DNA of 33,784 bases, taken from an uncultured Lachnospiraceae bacterium (GTDB taxonomy: Bacteria > Bacillota > Clostridia > Lachnospirales > Lachnospiraceae). This document shows positions 9,036 through 19,356 of this stretch, one piece after another. The stretch is taken from NCBI GenBank assembly GCA_947179245.1, contig CAMXBD010000022.1, positions 1-33,784 of the forward strand. The letters are read 5' to 3'. Made by a program: the position numbers and the translations under genes. Each line of letters starts with the position of its first letter. Position 1 is the first letter of the stretch. The notes beneath the pieces are model-generated. The model saw only the letters and a list, made by a program, of their open reading frames with translations. It did not search any database and was not told where the DNA came from.

Positions 9036-10934
9036 ATGAACGAAAACAAAGAGTTCAAACCGTATATTCCTGCGGAGAAGATTACGCCGGAATTTACGGT
9101 GACATCGATCATCATGGGAATCATCCTTGCAATCGTATTCGGTGCGGCTAATGCGTACCTTGGACTGCGTGTCGGTATGACTGTTTCCGCGTCCATTCCT
9201 GCGGCGGTTATTTCTATGGGTGTGATTCGTGTCATCATGAAGAAGAACTCCATTCTGGAGAGTAACATGGTTCAGACCATCGGTTCTGCTGGTGAGTCAC
9301 TGGCAGCAGGAGCGATCTTTACTATGCCCGCGTTGTTCCTGTGGGCGGAAGAGGGCTTGTGTGATATGCCGGGTCTTGTAGAAATCACGCTGATCGCGCT
9401 TTGCGGTGGTGTGCTGGGTGTACTGTTTATGATTCCGCTGCGTAACGCGCTGATCGTCAAAGAGCATGCGACGCTTCTGTATCCTGAAGGAACAGCCTGT
9501 GCGGAAGTGCTTCTTGCAGGTGAGGAGGGCGGTTCGAATGCGTCTACCGTATTCAGCGGTATGGGACTTGCAGCGATCTTTAAGTTCCTTGTAGATGGCA
9601 TTAAAGTTATTCCGGCGGATGTTGCAGCCGAGTTCCGTTCTTTCAAGGGAGAACTGGGTATGGAAGTTTATCCGGCGCTTCTCGGTGTAGGATATATCGT
9701 AGGACCGAGAATTGCATCTTATATGTTCGTAGGTTCACTGTTTGGGTGGATGGTGATCATTCCGCTGATCTGTCTGTTCGGCGCCAATACATGGATGTAT
9801 CCGGCGGATGTCGGCACAACGATTGGACAGCTCTATGAGGGAGGCGGTGCATCGGCAATCTGGGGTTCCTATGTGAGATATATCGGTGCGGGTGCGATTG
9901 CGACGGGAGGTATCATTTCTCTGATCAAATCTTTGCCGCTTATCGTTACTACTTTCAGAGATTCGATTAAGAGTATGAAAGGCAGCAAGAATACGAGTGA
10001 TGCCAGAACAGCACAGGATCTGCCTATGGGTGCAGTGCTGATAGGCATTGCGGCAATGGTTATTATTATCTGGCTTGTTCCGGCGATTCCTGTCAATATT
10101 TTAGGTGCACTGCTTATCGTGGTATTCGGTTTCTTCTTTGCAACTGTATCTTCACGTATGGTAGGTTTGATCGGAAGTTCCAACAATCCGGTGTCTGGTA
10201 TGGCGATCGCAACACTTTTGATTGCGACAATGGCGATTAAGGCAACTGGTGACAGCGGTATTACGGGTATGATGGGCGCTATCGCCATCGGATCGGTTAT
10301 CTGTATTATTGCAGCTATCGCCGGTGATACATCACAGGATTTAAAGACAGGCTTCCTGTTAGGCGCAACACCGAAAAAACAGCAGATCGGTGAGCTTATC
10401 GGCGTTGTTGCTTCGAGTCTTGCCATTGGTGGTGTCCTGTATCTGCTGAATGCGGCATGGGGCTATGGCGGAGCAGAAGTTCCCGCTCCTCAGGCGACAT
10501 TGATGAAGATGATCGTAGAGGGTATCATGGGCGGTGATCTTCCTTGGAATCTTGTATTTATCGGTGTATTTCTGGCACTTGGACTGGAGATTTTACGGAT
10601 TCCGGTTATGCCTTTTGCAATTGGTCTGTATCTGCCAATTTATTTAAATGCCAGCATTATGATTGGCGGCGTTGTCCGTATGGTTATGGATGGACGTAAG
10701 AAGGTAGACGAGAAGACGAAGGAACGTCAGGCAACCGACGGTACATTGTACTGTGCGGGTATGATTGCGGGTGAAGGACTGGTAGGTATTCTGCTTGCGA
10801 TTCTTGCAGTGGGCGGCATCACCATGGATTTGTCCGGTATGCTTAACCTTGGCAATATCGGCGGCGTTGTGCTGATGATCGTGATGATTCTGTGTCTTTT
10901 GAAGTTCTCCTTGTGGAAGAAGAGTAAGAACTGA
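9036..10934 (+). CDS. OPT-family oligopeptide transporter
   Basis: Integral membrane importer of the oligopeptide transporter (OPT) superfamily, which uses an ion gradient and not ATP. The 632 residues are nearly all hydrophobic segments, I estimate 14-16. The N terminus EKITPEFTVTSIIMGIILAIVFGAANAYLGLRVGMT and the segment YPEGTACAEVL are typical of the bacterial OPT branch (TIGR00733-like). Conserved small-residue stretches such as GSAGESLAAGAIFTMPA and IAGDTSQDLKTGFLLGATP also occur in this branch. Substrate cannot be read from sequence: members carry peptides or metal chelates. The stop codon shares its A with the next gene's ATG, so the PqqD-like protein is made in step with it. Confidence 0.93.
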   Translation: MNENKEFKPYIPAEKITPEFTVTSIIMGIILAIVFGAANAYLGLRVGMTVSASIPAAVISMGVIRVIMKKNSILESNMVQTIGSAGESLAAGAIFTMPALFLWAEEGLCDMPGLVEITLIALCGGVLGVLFMIPLRNALIVKEHATLLYPEGTACAEVLLAGEEGGSNASTVFSGMGLAAIFKFLVDGIKVIPADVAAEFRSFKGELGMEVYPALLGVGYIVGPRIASYMFVGSLFGWMVIIPLICLFGANTWMYPADVGTTIGQLYEGGGASAIWGSYVRYIGAGAIATGGIISLIKSLPLIVTTFRDSIKSMKGSKNTSDARTAQDLPMGAVLIGIAAMVIIIWLVPAIPVNILGALLIVVFGFFFATVSSRMVGLIGSSNNPVSGMAIATLLIATMAIKATGDSGITGMMGAIAIGSVICIIAAIAGDTSQDLKTGFLLGATPKKQQIGELIGVVASSLAIGGVLYLLNAAWGYGGAEVPAPQATLMKMIVEGIMGGDLPWNLVFIGVFLALGLEILRIPVMPFAIGLYLPIYLNASIMIGGVVRMVMDGRKKVDEKTKERQATDGTLYCAGMIAGEGLVGILLAILAVGGITMDLSGMLNLGNIGGVVLMIVMILCLLKFSLWKKSKN

Positions 10935-11281
10935 TGAAGAAGAAAAAGCAGCAGAAGAATTATCTTGATCTGATTCCGGAGCGGGCGCCGGAGCTTACGT
11001 GGAATCCCGATGAAGAGGGAATCATCATACTCGAAGTGGAGAATACGGGTGTATTCAACCGTATCGCACAGAAGCTTTTTAAAAGACCGAAATATACGAA
11101 GGTCCACATGGAGAAATATGGCAGTTTCTTATGGCCGTTGATCGATGGAGAACGGACGGTAATGGAACTTGCAGATCTCCAGAAAGCACAGTTCGGAGAG
11201 GAAGTTGAGCCTTTATACCCGCGGGTGGTGAAATATATGCAGATCATGGAGAGTTATCATTTTATTAAATTTAAAGAATAA
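10934..11281 (+). CDS. PqqD-like small protein
   Basis: A 115-residue soluble protein resembling the PqqD / RiPP recognition element fold. After a lysine-rich start (MKKKKQQKN) comes a beta-rich section (EGIIILEVENTGVFNRIAQKLF) and the PqqD-like core YGSFLWPLIDGERTVMELAD, then a helical tail ending FIKFKE. PqqD proteins bind leader peptides and hand them to radical SAM or other modifying enzymes, but no such enzyme or obvious precursor peptide is nearby. Its start overlaps the OPT transporter stop by one base, so a role with that transporter is the simplest inference. The family call is moderately secure; the function is unknown. Confidence 0.75.
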   Translation: MKKKKQQKNYLDLIPERAPELTWNPDEEGIIILEVENTGVFNRIAQKLFKRPKYTKVHMEKYGSFLWPLIDGERTVMELADLQKAQFGEEVEPLYPRVVKYMQIMESYHFIKFKE

Positions 11282-11311
11282 AAATATTAAATAGATAAGT
11301 ATTTATTAAGG

Positions 11312-11374
11312 TAGAACCCGGTCAGAACCTAAGGCGGATAAAACGTCTAAGGGACTGGCTGGGTTCTATTTTTT
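11312..11374 (+). terminator. Strong intrinsic terminator of the OPT-PqqD operon
   Basis: TAGAACCC (11312-11319) pairs with GGGTTCTA (11361-11368). The stem continues through GGTCAG/CTGGCT with one G-U pair, giving about 14 bp, and is followed by a run of six T. It lies 31 bases after the PqqD-like gene's stop codon. Confidence 0.9.
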
Positions 11375-11383
11375 GGCTTTTAG

Positions 11384-11692
11384 AAGATTTGGGTGGCAAA
11401 AGGTGCACCAATATATTTACATGGCAGATGGTACAAAATGTTCACTTGTGTCGGGCTTCGTCATATGGATTTTCTAAAATATTCCGGTAAAGCTGTGAAA
11501 ATAGACGTGACCGCCCTCTACAAGCCATCCGGGCTTGGTTCGGGCTTTTCGGGACATCCATGTCCCTCAATCACTGTTTCGTAGACGGAATATTAAGAAA
11601 ATCTCATATGCCCGCGCATGACAACTTCGTGAACATTTTGTACCATCTGCCCATCTCAATATATAGACTGCACCTTTTGACACCCAAATCTT
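11384..11692. repeat. 309-bp palindromic non-coding element (MITE-like or structured RNA)
   Basis: Two arms of about 105 nt (11384-11486 and 11586-11692) are imperfect inverted copies. The outer 12 bases are identical (AAGATTTGGGTG / CACCCAAATCTT). After one mismatch pairing resumes through CAAAAGGTGCA. A 23-bp block is perfect (11423-11445 with 11629-11651), and the inner ends match as AATATTCCG/CGGAATATT. The 99-nt core holds further hairpins: CAAGCC/GGCTTG (521-526 with 532-537 past 11000) and GGGACA/TGTCCC (11551-11556, 11561-11566). Weakly matched bulges lie between the paired blocks. There is no transposase. Flanking TA dinucleotides are suggestive but are not an exact duplication. It could be a miniature inverted-repeat element, an IS remnant, or the gene of a large folded RNA. 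Confidence 0.8.
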
Positions 11693-11860
11693 TATAGGAA
11701 GATGCCAGAATAAACAGAAAACTAAAAAAAAGATACCAAACTAACAAAAGACACCTTAAATCACTTCTCCTGTTTTACTAGAATTGAAGAAAATGTTCGT
11801 ATTGGAATTGAGAGCAAATGGGTCGTACAACAATAAACGAAACGGAGAAGGAGATCAGGT
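11693..11860 (+). promoter_or_regulatory. Leader and probable promoter of the sugar operon
   Basis: AT-rich spacer between the palindromic element and the first phosphorylase gene. The best promoter-like pair is TTGGAA (11802-11807) and TACAAC (11826-11831) with 18 bases between, which is weak and would suit an activator-dependent promoter. A good ribosome binding site (GGAGAAGGAG, 11844-11853) precedes the ATG at 11861. I found no convincing catabolite-repression (cre) palindrome and cannot identify the YesN-type regulator's site. Confidence 0.35.
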
Positions 11861-14605
11861 ATGAAAGGTTATCATTTTTTGGATGAGCAGGGAACTTTTG
11901 AACTGGATATGTCGGAAAATTACAGCTATCAGTATTTTCCGGTGGCGGGTGAGAAAGGAATCAAAAGTGCGCTGACGCCTAATTTCGGAGGGGACAGTAA
12001 ACGAAACCAGAATGAATTTTTGTTGGAGCCGGTCAGTGTGGAGAACTTACATAATAACCGTTCTACCAGAAATTTCTGGTGCCATATAGAGGGGAGAGGA
12101 AACTGGTCAGTGACAGGTGCATCGGCACAGGCGGAGCAGACCAGATTCACAGATGCTCAGGATAAGAGCAAGATGACGGCTGGACTGATGTGGCAGAGCG
12201 TTTCGCGGATTTCTTCTGAATATCAGATGGAGGCGCAAGTAACCTCTTTTGTGCCAATAGATCATGATGTGGAGATCATGTATGTGGAATTGACAAACTG
12301 TGGCAAAGAGCAAATCGAATTTGTACCGACAGCTGCCATTCCTATTTATGGAAGAAGCGCTGATAATATCCGGGATCACAGACACGTAACTTCATTGCTG
12401 CACCGCATCCGGATAAGAGAAGAAGGGGTGCTGGTCATGCCCACACTTTCCTTCGATGAGCGGGGTCATCAGACCAATAAGGTCTGCTATTATGTCTGCG
12501 GAGTAACGGATGATGGCAGTACACCGGAAGCTTTTTATCCGACAACAGAAGAGTTTATCGGAGAGGGCGGCAGCTATACCGCTCCACGAGCTGTGATTGA
12601 GAATTATCCGGGTGTTCCGGCAAAAGGATGTATAGACGGTAAGGAGGCAATGGGAGGTCTGAAATTTGCGACAACTGTATTATTGCCGGGGGAACACACT
12701 TCCTTTACCATTCTGCTGGGAGCGACCGAAAATCCGGAGGAAATAACGGAGATTGTAAATGCGTACCGGACAGCGGAGCAGACGGAAAGTGCATTTACGA
12801 AGACGAAAGACTATTGGCAGGAGAAGGTAAACATCGCTTACCATACCGGCAGCAAGGAATTTGATAATTTTATGCGCTGGGTAAGTTTCCAGCCAATTTT
12901 ACGAAGAATATACGGTTGTTCTTTTCTGCCTCATCATGATTACGGCAAAGGAGGACGAGGCTGGCGCGATCTGTGGCAGGATTGTCTGGCGCTCCTGTTG
13001 ATGAGCCCGGAGGGAGTGCGGCAGATGCTTCTTGATAATTACGGTGGAGTGCGTATGGATGGGACAAACGCTACGATTATTGGCGCGAAACAGGGGGAGT
13101 TTATTGCTGATAGAAATAACATTACGCGGGTATGGATGGATCATGGCGTCTGGCCTTTTATGACTACCAAGCTGTATATGGACCAGACCGGAGATGTGGA
13201 GATCCTTGAGAAAAAGGTGCCTTATTTCAAAGACAGACAGGCGGAACGCGGAACTTCTATAGATGAACAGTGGAATGATGAATACGGCAATTGCCAGAAA
13301 GATGCTAAAGGAAATGTTTACTACGGAACGGTATTGGAGCATTTATTACTGCAGAATTTATGTGCCTTCTATGAAGTCGGCGGGCACAATCACTGCAGAT
13401 TACGCGGTGCGGACTGGAATGATGCACTGGATATGGCTCAGGAGCAGGGCGAAAGTGTTGCATTTACGAATGCCTATGCCGGCAACTTACGGCAGCTTGC
13501 GGAATATATACTGTTTTATGCAGAGAAGACAGGAAAAACACAAGTATCTATCGCGGAGGAAATGCAGTGTCTGCTGGGTATAGGCAAGGAGAAATATGAC
13601 AGCCGGGATGAGAAGAATCAGATACTTGTGCAATACACCAAATCCTGCCGGCATACCGTTAGCGGCAAGACGGTTTCTATAGAGATAAATGGACTTGTCC
13701 GGGATTTGCAGGAAAAAGCCGATTGGATGATGAACCATATCCGGCAGAGTGAATGGGTAACGGATCAGGCGCAAAACGGATGGTTTAACGGCTATTACGA
13801 CAATCATGGCAGACAGGTAGAGGGAGTAAACAAGGAAGGGGTGCGCATGATGCTGACCAGTCAGGTCTTTGCTATCATGGGTGGTACGGCGACAAATGAA
13901 CAGATTCGCAGTATCACAAAGAGCGCAGATAAGTATTTGTATGATAAACATATCGGTGGATACCGGCTGAACACTGATTTCCATGAACTTAAGACAGACT
14001 TAGGAAGAATGTTCGGTTTCGCCTATGGTGAAAAAGAAAACGGTGCGGTCTTCTCTCACATGGCGGTTATGTATGCGAATGCACTGTATCAGAGAGGATT
14101 TGCAAAAGAAGGATACAAGGCGTTACAGACTTTGGCGGATACGGCAATGGAGTTTGAGACGAGTAAAATATATCCCGGCATTCCTGAGTACTTTAACGCG
14201 AAAGGACGGGGAATGTATCATTATCTGACCGGAGCCGCAAGCTGGTATATGCTGACTTTTCTGACAGAAGTATTCGGTGTCAGAGGGAGGGAGGGCGATT
14301 TAGAGATTGCTCCGGCACTTATGGGTGAACAGTTTGATGAGACAGGCAAAGCCAGAGTGGAACTGCCCTTTGCAGACAGGAGGTTCCACATTGTAATAGA
14401 AAATCCTCAGAAATTACAGTATGGAGAGTACCGTATCAGATCGGCGGTCATGGAGGATTACACATTGCCTCTTATGGAAGAAGTAAATGAGGAGGGGCAG
14501 ACAGCGGTCAGGGCAGTATTAGAGAGAGCAGTGATCGAACGGCTTTCCGGAGAAGTACATACAATAGAAATTTTGCTGGATGCGCAAGAAGGAGGTTTGT
14601 CATGA
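11861..14605 (+). CDS. GH94 disaccharide phosphorylase, probably laminaribiose type
   Basis: Cytoplasmic inverting phosphorylase of glycoside hydrolase family 94, expected to split a beta-linked glucose disaccharide with phosphate into alpha-glucose-1-phosphate and glucose. The N-terminal half is the beta-sandwich domain ([27 protein letters not shown]). The (alpha/alpha)6 barrel carries [32 protein letters not shown], and [22 protein letters not shown], with the general-acid Asp-Trp-Asn-Asp motif near residue 521. The 914-residue length exceeds cellobiose and chitobiose phosphorylases (about 800-820) and is close to what I recall for characterised laminaribiose phosphorylases (about 910), hence the call. 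Linkage specificity is inference: cellodextrin or sophorose activity is possible. Its last four bases (ATGA) overlap the next gene. Confidence 0.85.
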   Translation: MKGYHFLDEQGTFELDMSENYSYQYFPVAGEKGIKSALTPNFGGDSKRNQNEFLLEPVSVENLHNNRSTRNFWCHIEGRGNWSVTGASAQAEQTRFTDAQDKSKMTAGLMWQSVSRISSEYQMEAQVTSFVPIDHDVEIMYVELTNCGKEQIEFVPTAAIPIYGRSADNIRDHRHVTSLLHRIRIREEGVLVMPTLSFDERGHQTNKVCYYVCGVTDDGSTPEAFYPTTEEFIGEGGSYTAPRAVIENYPGVPAKGCIDGKEAMGGLKFATTVLLPGEHTSFTILLGATENPEEITEIVNAYRTAEQTESAFTKTKDYWQEKVNIAYHTGSKEFDNFMRWVSFQPILRRIYGCSFLPHHDYGKGGRGWRDLWQDCLALLLMSPEGVRQMLLDNYGGVRMDGTNATIIGAKQGEFIADRNNITRVWMDHGVWPFMTTKLYMDQTGDVEILEKKVPYFKDRQAERGTSIDEQWNDEYGNCQKDAKGNVYYGTVLEHLLLQNLCAFYEVGGHNHCRLRGADWNDALDMAQEQGESVAFTNAYAGNLRQLAEYILFYAEKTGKTQVSIAEEMQCLLGIGKEKYDSRDEKNQILVQYTKSCRHTVSGKTVSIEINGLVRDLQEKADWMMNHIRQSEWVTDQAQNGWFNGYYDNHGRQVEGVNKEGVRMMLTSQVFAIMGGTATNEQIRSITKSADKYLYDKHIGGYRLNTDFHELKTDLGRMFGFAYGEKENGAVFSHMAVMYANALYQRGFAKEGYKALQTLADTAMEFETSKIYPGIPEYFNAKGRGMYHYLTGAASWYMLTFLTEVFGVRGREGDLEIAPALMGEQFDETGKARVELPFADRRFHIVIENPQKLQYGEYRIRSAVMEDYTLPLMEEVNEEGQTAVRAVLERAVIERLSGEVHTIEILLDAQEGGLS

Positions 14606-17600
14606 GACGAGAGCAACAAAAATATATCATGAAAGATTATGGAAGAAAGTCTGTTTTTGCAAGTTTCCTGCCGGGTATTGCGGGCATCCGGGGTATTCCG
14701 ATCTGGTGTTATTACGTGAACCGCGGACAGGGTGTCGTTAGTTTCGGCGTAGATAATAAAGATTGTGCAATTATGGAGTTCTATCCGGCACATGTGGCAT
14801 ATCAGAATGTTAAGCGGACAGGATTCCGCACATTCCTTCGGAAAAACGGTAAGTATATGGAGTGCTTCTCGGAGGAAAGACTGGGACAGGAAATGGAAAT
14901 TGGAATGAACAGCCTGTCAATACAGGAAAACAATGAGGAAGAAAAACTTTTTACCAAAGTAGATTACTTTATCCTGCCGGGTGAAAAAGTGGGTGCGCTT
15001 GTCAGAAAGGTGACGGTAACTAATGAGGATGACAAAGAAATATCACTGGAAATTCTGGATGGTATGCCAGCGCTCATTCCCTACGGTGTGGAGACCGAGA
15101 GCATGAAAAATATGACCCAGACTGCGAAGGCATGGATGCAGGTAGAAGATATCGAAAAGAATGTACCGTATTACCGCGTGCGCGCAAGCATGGACGATAC
15201 CGCGGCAGTACGTGCAATAGAAGGAGGTAATTTCTCGCTTGGCTGCCTTGAGGATGGAACAGTGTTAAAGCCAATTGTTGATCCGGATGTCGTGTTCGCA
15301 TATGACTGTTCCCTACAGACAGCGGTCAGGTTTGCTGAAAGCGGAATTGACGGTGTGTATGCACAAAAACAGATTACCACGAACCTTCTGCCATGCAGTT
15401 TCTATGGCGCGCAGAAAACATTAGCGTCTGGTGAATCGGTTACTTTATACGAAGTGATCGGGCAGGTGGATAAGAAAGCGGCTTTAAAGCGGTTCACGGA
15501 AGAAAAAAGAGATGGAGCCTATTTTGAAGAAAAGCGTGAAGAGGCAGAAAGCCTTACGGATGAACTATGCTGCAGTATTGCAACGAAGACGGCTTCGGAA
15601 AGTTTCGATATTTACTGTCAGTATACTTACATGGACAACATACTCAGAGGTGGTTATCCGCTGCCTCTTGGAAATAATAAGCTGTATTATGTGTATTCCA
15701 GAAAACATGGCGATCTGGAGCGGGATTATAATTATTTCTCCATGCTTCCAGAATTTTTCTCACAGGGTAATGGCAATTTCCGTGATGTGAATCAGAATCG
15801 GCGGTGTGACACGTTCTTTGCACCTTTTGTCGGCAGGGAGAATATCAAAGAATTTTACAGTCTGATCCAGCTGGATGGCTATAATCCGCTGGGTGTAGAG
15901 AAACTTACTTACAGACTGGATAAGGATAAGGCAAGGACGTTGTTTCAAGGAATAGAAGAAGAGGCAGCCAAGGAACTTCTTGCATTTGTAGACATTCCGT
16001 TTACACCGGGTGCATTGTGGGCAAAATTAGATGATGTGCTGGGAGAATGGAAGGAATCATTATTCTATCAGATTATTGACTTTGCAGACAGCATGGTGAA
16101 TGGCAAATTCGGTGAAGGATATTGGAGCGACCACTGGACCTACAATCTTGATCTGATCGAAGATTATCTGGAAATTAATCCGGAGAAAGAAAGAGAAATG
16201 CTCTATGAAGAGGATTACACATATTTTCTTTCACAAGTAAATATCAATCCACGCGAAAAGCGTTATGAGGAGACAGTGAACGGACTTCGCCAGTACCATG
16301 CACTCAATGAGGAGAGTAAGCGGAACACTGCAGAAAAACTTGTGCGGGCACAATTCGGCAAGGGTGAAGTAGTATATGTAACCTTGATGGAAAAACTGCT
16401 CTTATTATGCGCCACAAAGTTTGCGGCACTGGATGCTTACGGCATGGGCGTTGAGATGGAAGGAGGCAAACCGGGATGGTATGATGCCTTGAACGGATTG
16501 CCGGGTGTGTTTGGCTCTTCCATGGCGGAGACATATGAACTGGCGAGAATGTTAGACTATACGGCCGCTGTGCTGGAGAAATATCCGGAGAATGTGGCGG
16601 TTACAGAGGAACTTGGCAACTTTATGGATGAATTACAGTTGATTGTACGGTTGGAAAAAGACAATCTTATGAAAGACGGAGAAGTGTTGTCGTTCTGGAA
16701 TCGTATCAATGATGTGAAGGAACAGTATCGGGATAAGACTTTTGCCGGAATTTCGGGTAATAAGAAGAACTATCGAAGCGAAGAATTGGCGGCGGCTTTG
16801 AAGGAATGGAAGCTGGTCGTGGAACACGGGATCGAGAAGGCGTGTGCTTTGGGCGACGGTATCTGTCCGACATACTTCTCCTATGAGGTGCCGGAGTATG
16901 AAAAGAAGCAGGACGGTATATATCCGCTTCGGTTTGAAGTGAAATGTATTCCGGCATTTCTGGAGGGACCGGTCAGGTATTTGAAGCTGGATCTGCCCGA
17001 AGATGTAAAGAAGAAGCTGTATGAGAAAGTGAAAGACAGCGATTTGTATGATAAGAAGCTGTCCATGTATAAGGTAAATGCTTCTCTTGAAACTGCTTCT
17101 TATGAACTCGGCAGGGCACGTGCTTTTACACCGGGATGGCTGGAAAATGAATCAATCTGGCTGCATATGGAGTATAAGTACCTGCTGGAACTGTTAAGAA
17201 GCGGCATGTATAAAGAGTTTTTTGATGATTTCCACAAGGCGGCGGTTCCCTTCCTTGATCCGGAAACTTACGGAAGAAGCATCTACGAGAATTCTTCTTT
17301 TATTGCAAGCAGCAGGAATCCGAATGAGAAGATTCACGGTAAGGGGTTTGTGGCAAGGTTGTCCGGGTCTACGATCGAGTTTATCAGTATGTGGAAGCTG
17401 ATGATGTTTGGAAAGAGCGTGTTTACCCTGCAAAACGGCGAACTTACTTTTGCTCCAAGACCGGCGATTCCGGAATATCTCATTACGGAGGAAAAGACTG
17501 TTGAGGCGGCTCTGTTAGGGGTAATTACGGTGGAATACCGGATGCAGGAAAAGAAGGACTATATACCGGGAGAGTATATGATCGAGAGTATGCATTTCAT

Positions 17601-17709
17601 CTATAAAAATAAGAGTGAGGTGGATGTGAATGCGGAGTATATCAGCGGAAAACTGGCAGAAGATATCCGTGCGAGACGGGTGGAACGGATTGAAATTCAG
17701 CTTGGGTAA
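14602..17709 (+). CDS. Large beta-oligoglucan phosphorylase-like protein (GH161/GH94 SOGP-like)
   Basis: A 1035-residue cytoplasmic protein of the glycoside phosphorylase superfamily (COG3459-like). The N-terminal region ([31 protein letters not shown], then [18 protein letters not shown]) is the beta-sandwich start seen in large oligoglucan phosphorylases. The barrel has [13 protein letters not shown] and [19 protein letters not shown], where the aspartate near residue 628 aligns in position with the GH94 WND acid. I think it acts on longer beta-1,3- or beta-1,2-oligoglucans, releasing glucose-1-phosphate unit by unit. Family GH161 (beta-1,3) is favoured because of the GH94 partner, but a GH94 1,2-beta-oligoglucan phosphorylase or GH149 cannot be excluded. 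The 4-base overlap with the upstream gene indicates coupled translation. Confidence 0.72.
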   Translation: MRREQQKYIMKDYGRKSVFASFLPGIAGIRGIPIWCYYVNRGQGVVSFGVDNKDCAIMEFYPAHVAYQNVKRTGFRTFLRKNGKYMECFSEERLGQEMEIGMNSLSIQENNEEEKLFTKVDYFILPGEKVGALVRKVTVTNEDDKEISLEILDGMPALIPYGVETESMKNMTQTAKAWMQVEDIEKNVPYYRVRASMDDTAAVRAIEGGNFSLGCLEDGTVLKPIVDPDVVFAYDCSLQTAVRFAESGIDGVYAQKQITTNLLPCSFYGAQKTLASGESVTLYEVIGQVDKKAALKRFTEEKRDGAYFEEKREEAESLTDELCCSIATKTASESFDIYCQYTYMDNILRGGYPLPLGNNKLYYVYSRKHGDLERDYNYFSMLPEFFSQGNGNFRDVNQNRRCDTFFAPFVGRENIKEFYSLIQLDGYNPLGVEKLTYRLDKDKARTLFQGIEEEAAKELLAFVDIPFTPGALWAKLDDVLGEWKESLFYQIIDFADSMVNGKFGEGYWSDHWTYNLDLIEDYLEINPEKEREMLYEEDYTYFLSQVNINPREKRYEETVNGLRQYHALNEESKRNTAEKLVRAQFGKGEVVYVTLMEKLLLLCATKFAALDAYGMGVEMEGGKPGWYDALNGLPGVFGSSMAETYELARMLDYTAAVLEKYPENVAVTEELGNFMDELQLIVRLEKDNLMKDGEVLSFWNRINDVKEQYRDKTFAGISGNKKNYRSEELAAALKEWKLVVEHGIEKACALGDGICPTYFSYEVPEYEKKQDGIYPLRFEVKCIPAFLEGPVRYLKLDLPEDVKKKLYEKVKDSDLYDKKLSMYKVNASLETASYELGRARAFTPGWLENESIWLHMEYKYLLELLRSGMYKEFFDDFHKAAVPFLDPETYGRSIYENSSFIASSRNPNEKIHGKGFVARLSGSTIEFISMWKLMMFGKSVFTLQNGELTFAPRPAIPEYLITEEKTVEAALLGVITVEYRMQEKKDYIPGEYMIESMHFIYKNKSEVDVNAEYISGKLAEDIRARRVERIEIQLG

Positions 17710-17853
17710 AAAATATACAATCTGTTACTAAAAAAATGATACCTTTGTAAAATTTGAGACATTATAACCAAATACATAAATACCTATAATCAAATTATCA
17801 ACAAAAAACAAAAGCAATTTAAAAAAAAGTTGAAAGAAAAAGGAGGATAATTT
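17710..17853 (+). promoter_or_regulatory. AT-rich leader of the sugar-binding protein gene
   Basis: This 144-base gap has no terminator after the large phosphorylase gene, so read-through is likely. It may also hold its own promoter: TTGAGA (17754-17759) with TAAATA (17777-17782) at 17 bases, or a perfect TATAAT at 17785-17790 without a good -35. A long A-rich leader and AAAGGAGG before the ATG suit high expression of the binding protein. Confidence 0.35.
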
Positions 17854-19299
17854 ATGAAACTGAAAAAACTTATGGCAATTATGCTTGCCGGAACCATGGT
17901 ATTTGGATTGACGGCATGTGGCGGAGATTCAGGATCTGGAAGCAGTACAGGCAGCGATGGCGGCAGCGCTTCATCCGAAGCAGCAGATGACGGTGCGGCA
18001 GATGATGGCGCAGCAGGTGATACAGCGTCAGCAGGCGGCGAGAAGTTAGTTGTCTGGACACTGGCAAAGGATTTGGAAACATTTGCAGAACACTATATGG
18101 AGCAGAATTCGGGTGTCGCAATTGAAACAGTAGTTATCGAACCTGCAAACTATGTAACAAAGGTACAGACCGCGTTAAACGGCGGACAAAAAGAGCCGGA
18201 TATTATCGTAGGCGAGCCGCAGATGTTGGAAGATTTCTACGATGCAGGTTACTTTGAGGACTTAAATCAGGCACCTTACAATGCACAGGATTATGCAGAC
18301 CAGATTGTAGATTATGTCTGGGAAGTAGGTCAGGATGCAGAAGGAATCCAGAGAGCAATCTCTTACCAGATTACTCCGGCTGGAATCTATTATAGAAGAG
18401 ACATTGCACAGGAAGTATTCGGAACAGATGATCCGGACGAGATTGGCAAATTATTTGCAGATTATCCGACAATCTTAGATACGGCGGAGACATTAAAGGG
18501 TAAGGGATATCGTATTTTTGCATCTGACGCGGAGATCAGCTATTTCTCAGGAGACTCTGCATGGGTTGTTGATGGCGTTTTGAATGTAGATCAGGGCAGA
18601 TATGACTATCAGGATCTCTGCATCTCCTTATATCAGGATGATTTGACAGCATATGCAAATCAGTGGTCCACACCTTGGTATCAGGCAATGGCTGGCGAGG
18701 TTCCGATTCTTTCCGCAGATATTCAGAACTATGCGGATGATTCTGTAAATGTATGGGATGCAGAGCAGTTTGCAGAGGCAACAGCAGGTATGGATACAAC
18801 AGAGGTATTCGCATTTGGTCTTCCTTCATGGGGCGTACTTACCATGAGAGATAACGTGCAGGAGACATCCGGCAAGTGGGGCGTATGTTCCGGTCCGGCT
18901 TACGGCTTCGGCGGTGGTACATTTATCGGTATTTCCTCCCAGTCCGAGAGAAAAGAACTGGCATGGGATTTCCTGAAATTCTGTACTTTGGATGAGGATA
19001 CTGCAAACTGGTGGATTGAAGTTTCAGAAGGTGATACCGTATCTCTGATTCCTGTACTGGAAGCACATGCTGAGGACGCAAATGAAGTTTATGGCGGACA
19101 GCAGCTGTACAAATTCTGGCTGGAGCAGGCAGAAGGTATCGATTATTCCAAAGTTACCAGATATGACAAGGTTATCAACGATGCATGGGGAAGTGCAACA
19201 ACTTCTATTAAGACAGGTGAGAAGTTAAAAGAGGAAGCGCTCGAAGAGTTCTATGATGTAGTGGAATCTACATATCCGGAGATCACAGTAAACAGATAA
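17854..19299 (+). CDS. Sugar ABC transporter substrate-binding lipoprotein
   Basis: Extracellular solute-binding protein (family 1, MalE-like), anchored to the outer face of the membrane. The signal peptide ends in a lipobox (GLTAC, cysteine 22). A Gly/Ser/Ala/Asp-rich flexible linker follows to about residue 65, then the binding domain begins at KLVVWTLAKDLETFAEHYMEQNSGV. The segment TALNGGQKEPDIIVGEPQ is typical of family 1 proteins. It lies directly before two permease genes and after two beta-glucoside phosphorylase genes, so its ligand is probably a beta-gluco-oligosaccharide. The 481-residue length is normal. Family assignment is firm and the ligand is inferred. Confidence 0.92.
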   Translation: MKLKKLMAIMLAGTMVFGLTACGGDSGSGSSTGSDGGSASSEAADDGAADDGAAGDTASAGGEKLVVWTLAKDLETFAEHYMEQNSGVAIETVVIEPANYVTKVQTALNGGQKEPDIIVGEPQMLEDFYDAGYFEDLNQAPYNAQDYADQIVDYVWEVGQDAEGIQRAISYQITPAGIYYRRDIAQEVFGTDDPDEIGKLFADYPTILDTAETLKGKGYRIFASDAEISYFSGDSAWVVDGVLNVDQGRYDYQDLCISLYQDDLTAYANQWSTPWYQAMAGEVPILSADIQNYADDSVNVWDAEQFAEATAGMDTTEVFAFGLPSWGVLTMRDNVQETSGKWGVCSGPAYGFGGGTFIGISSQSERKELAWDFLKFCTLDEDTANWWIEVSEGDTVSLIPVLEAHAEDANEVYGGQQLYKFWLEQAEGIDYSKVTRYDKVINDAWGSATTSIKTGEKLKEEALEEFYDVVESTYPEITVNR

Positions 19300-19315
19300 T
19301 GAGTTGTGGGCGGAG

Positions 19316-19338
19316 GGGGCAGCATTGACTGCCCCTTT
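19316..19338 (+). terminator. Binding-protein/permease intergenic hairpin (attenuator)
   Basis: GGGGCAG (19316-19322) and CTGCCCC (19329-19335) form a perfect 7-bp GC-rich stem with a 6-base loop, followed by TTTGCTTTC. The U tract is weak, so the likely role is partial termination or protection of the upstream mRNA. Either would give more binding protein than permease, as in malE-malF. Confidence 0.6.
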
Positions 19339-19356
19339 GCTTTCGAGGAGGGAAAT

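Noticed and set aside
9869-10426. 185-codon minus-strand open frame opposite the OPT transporter
   Set aside because: Hydrophobic proline-rich mirror of a membrane-protein gene; no ribosome site.
11393-11584. 63-codon open frame inside the palindromic element
   Set aside because: It lies entirely within the inverted repeat and its core, has no ribosome binding site, and similar short peptides appear on the other strand because of the symmetry. Treated as a by-product of the repeat.
11384-11692. Retron or diversity-generating element
   Set aside because: No reverse transcriptase gene is present anywhere in the window.
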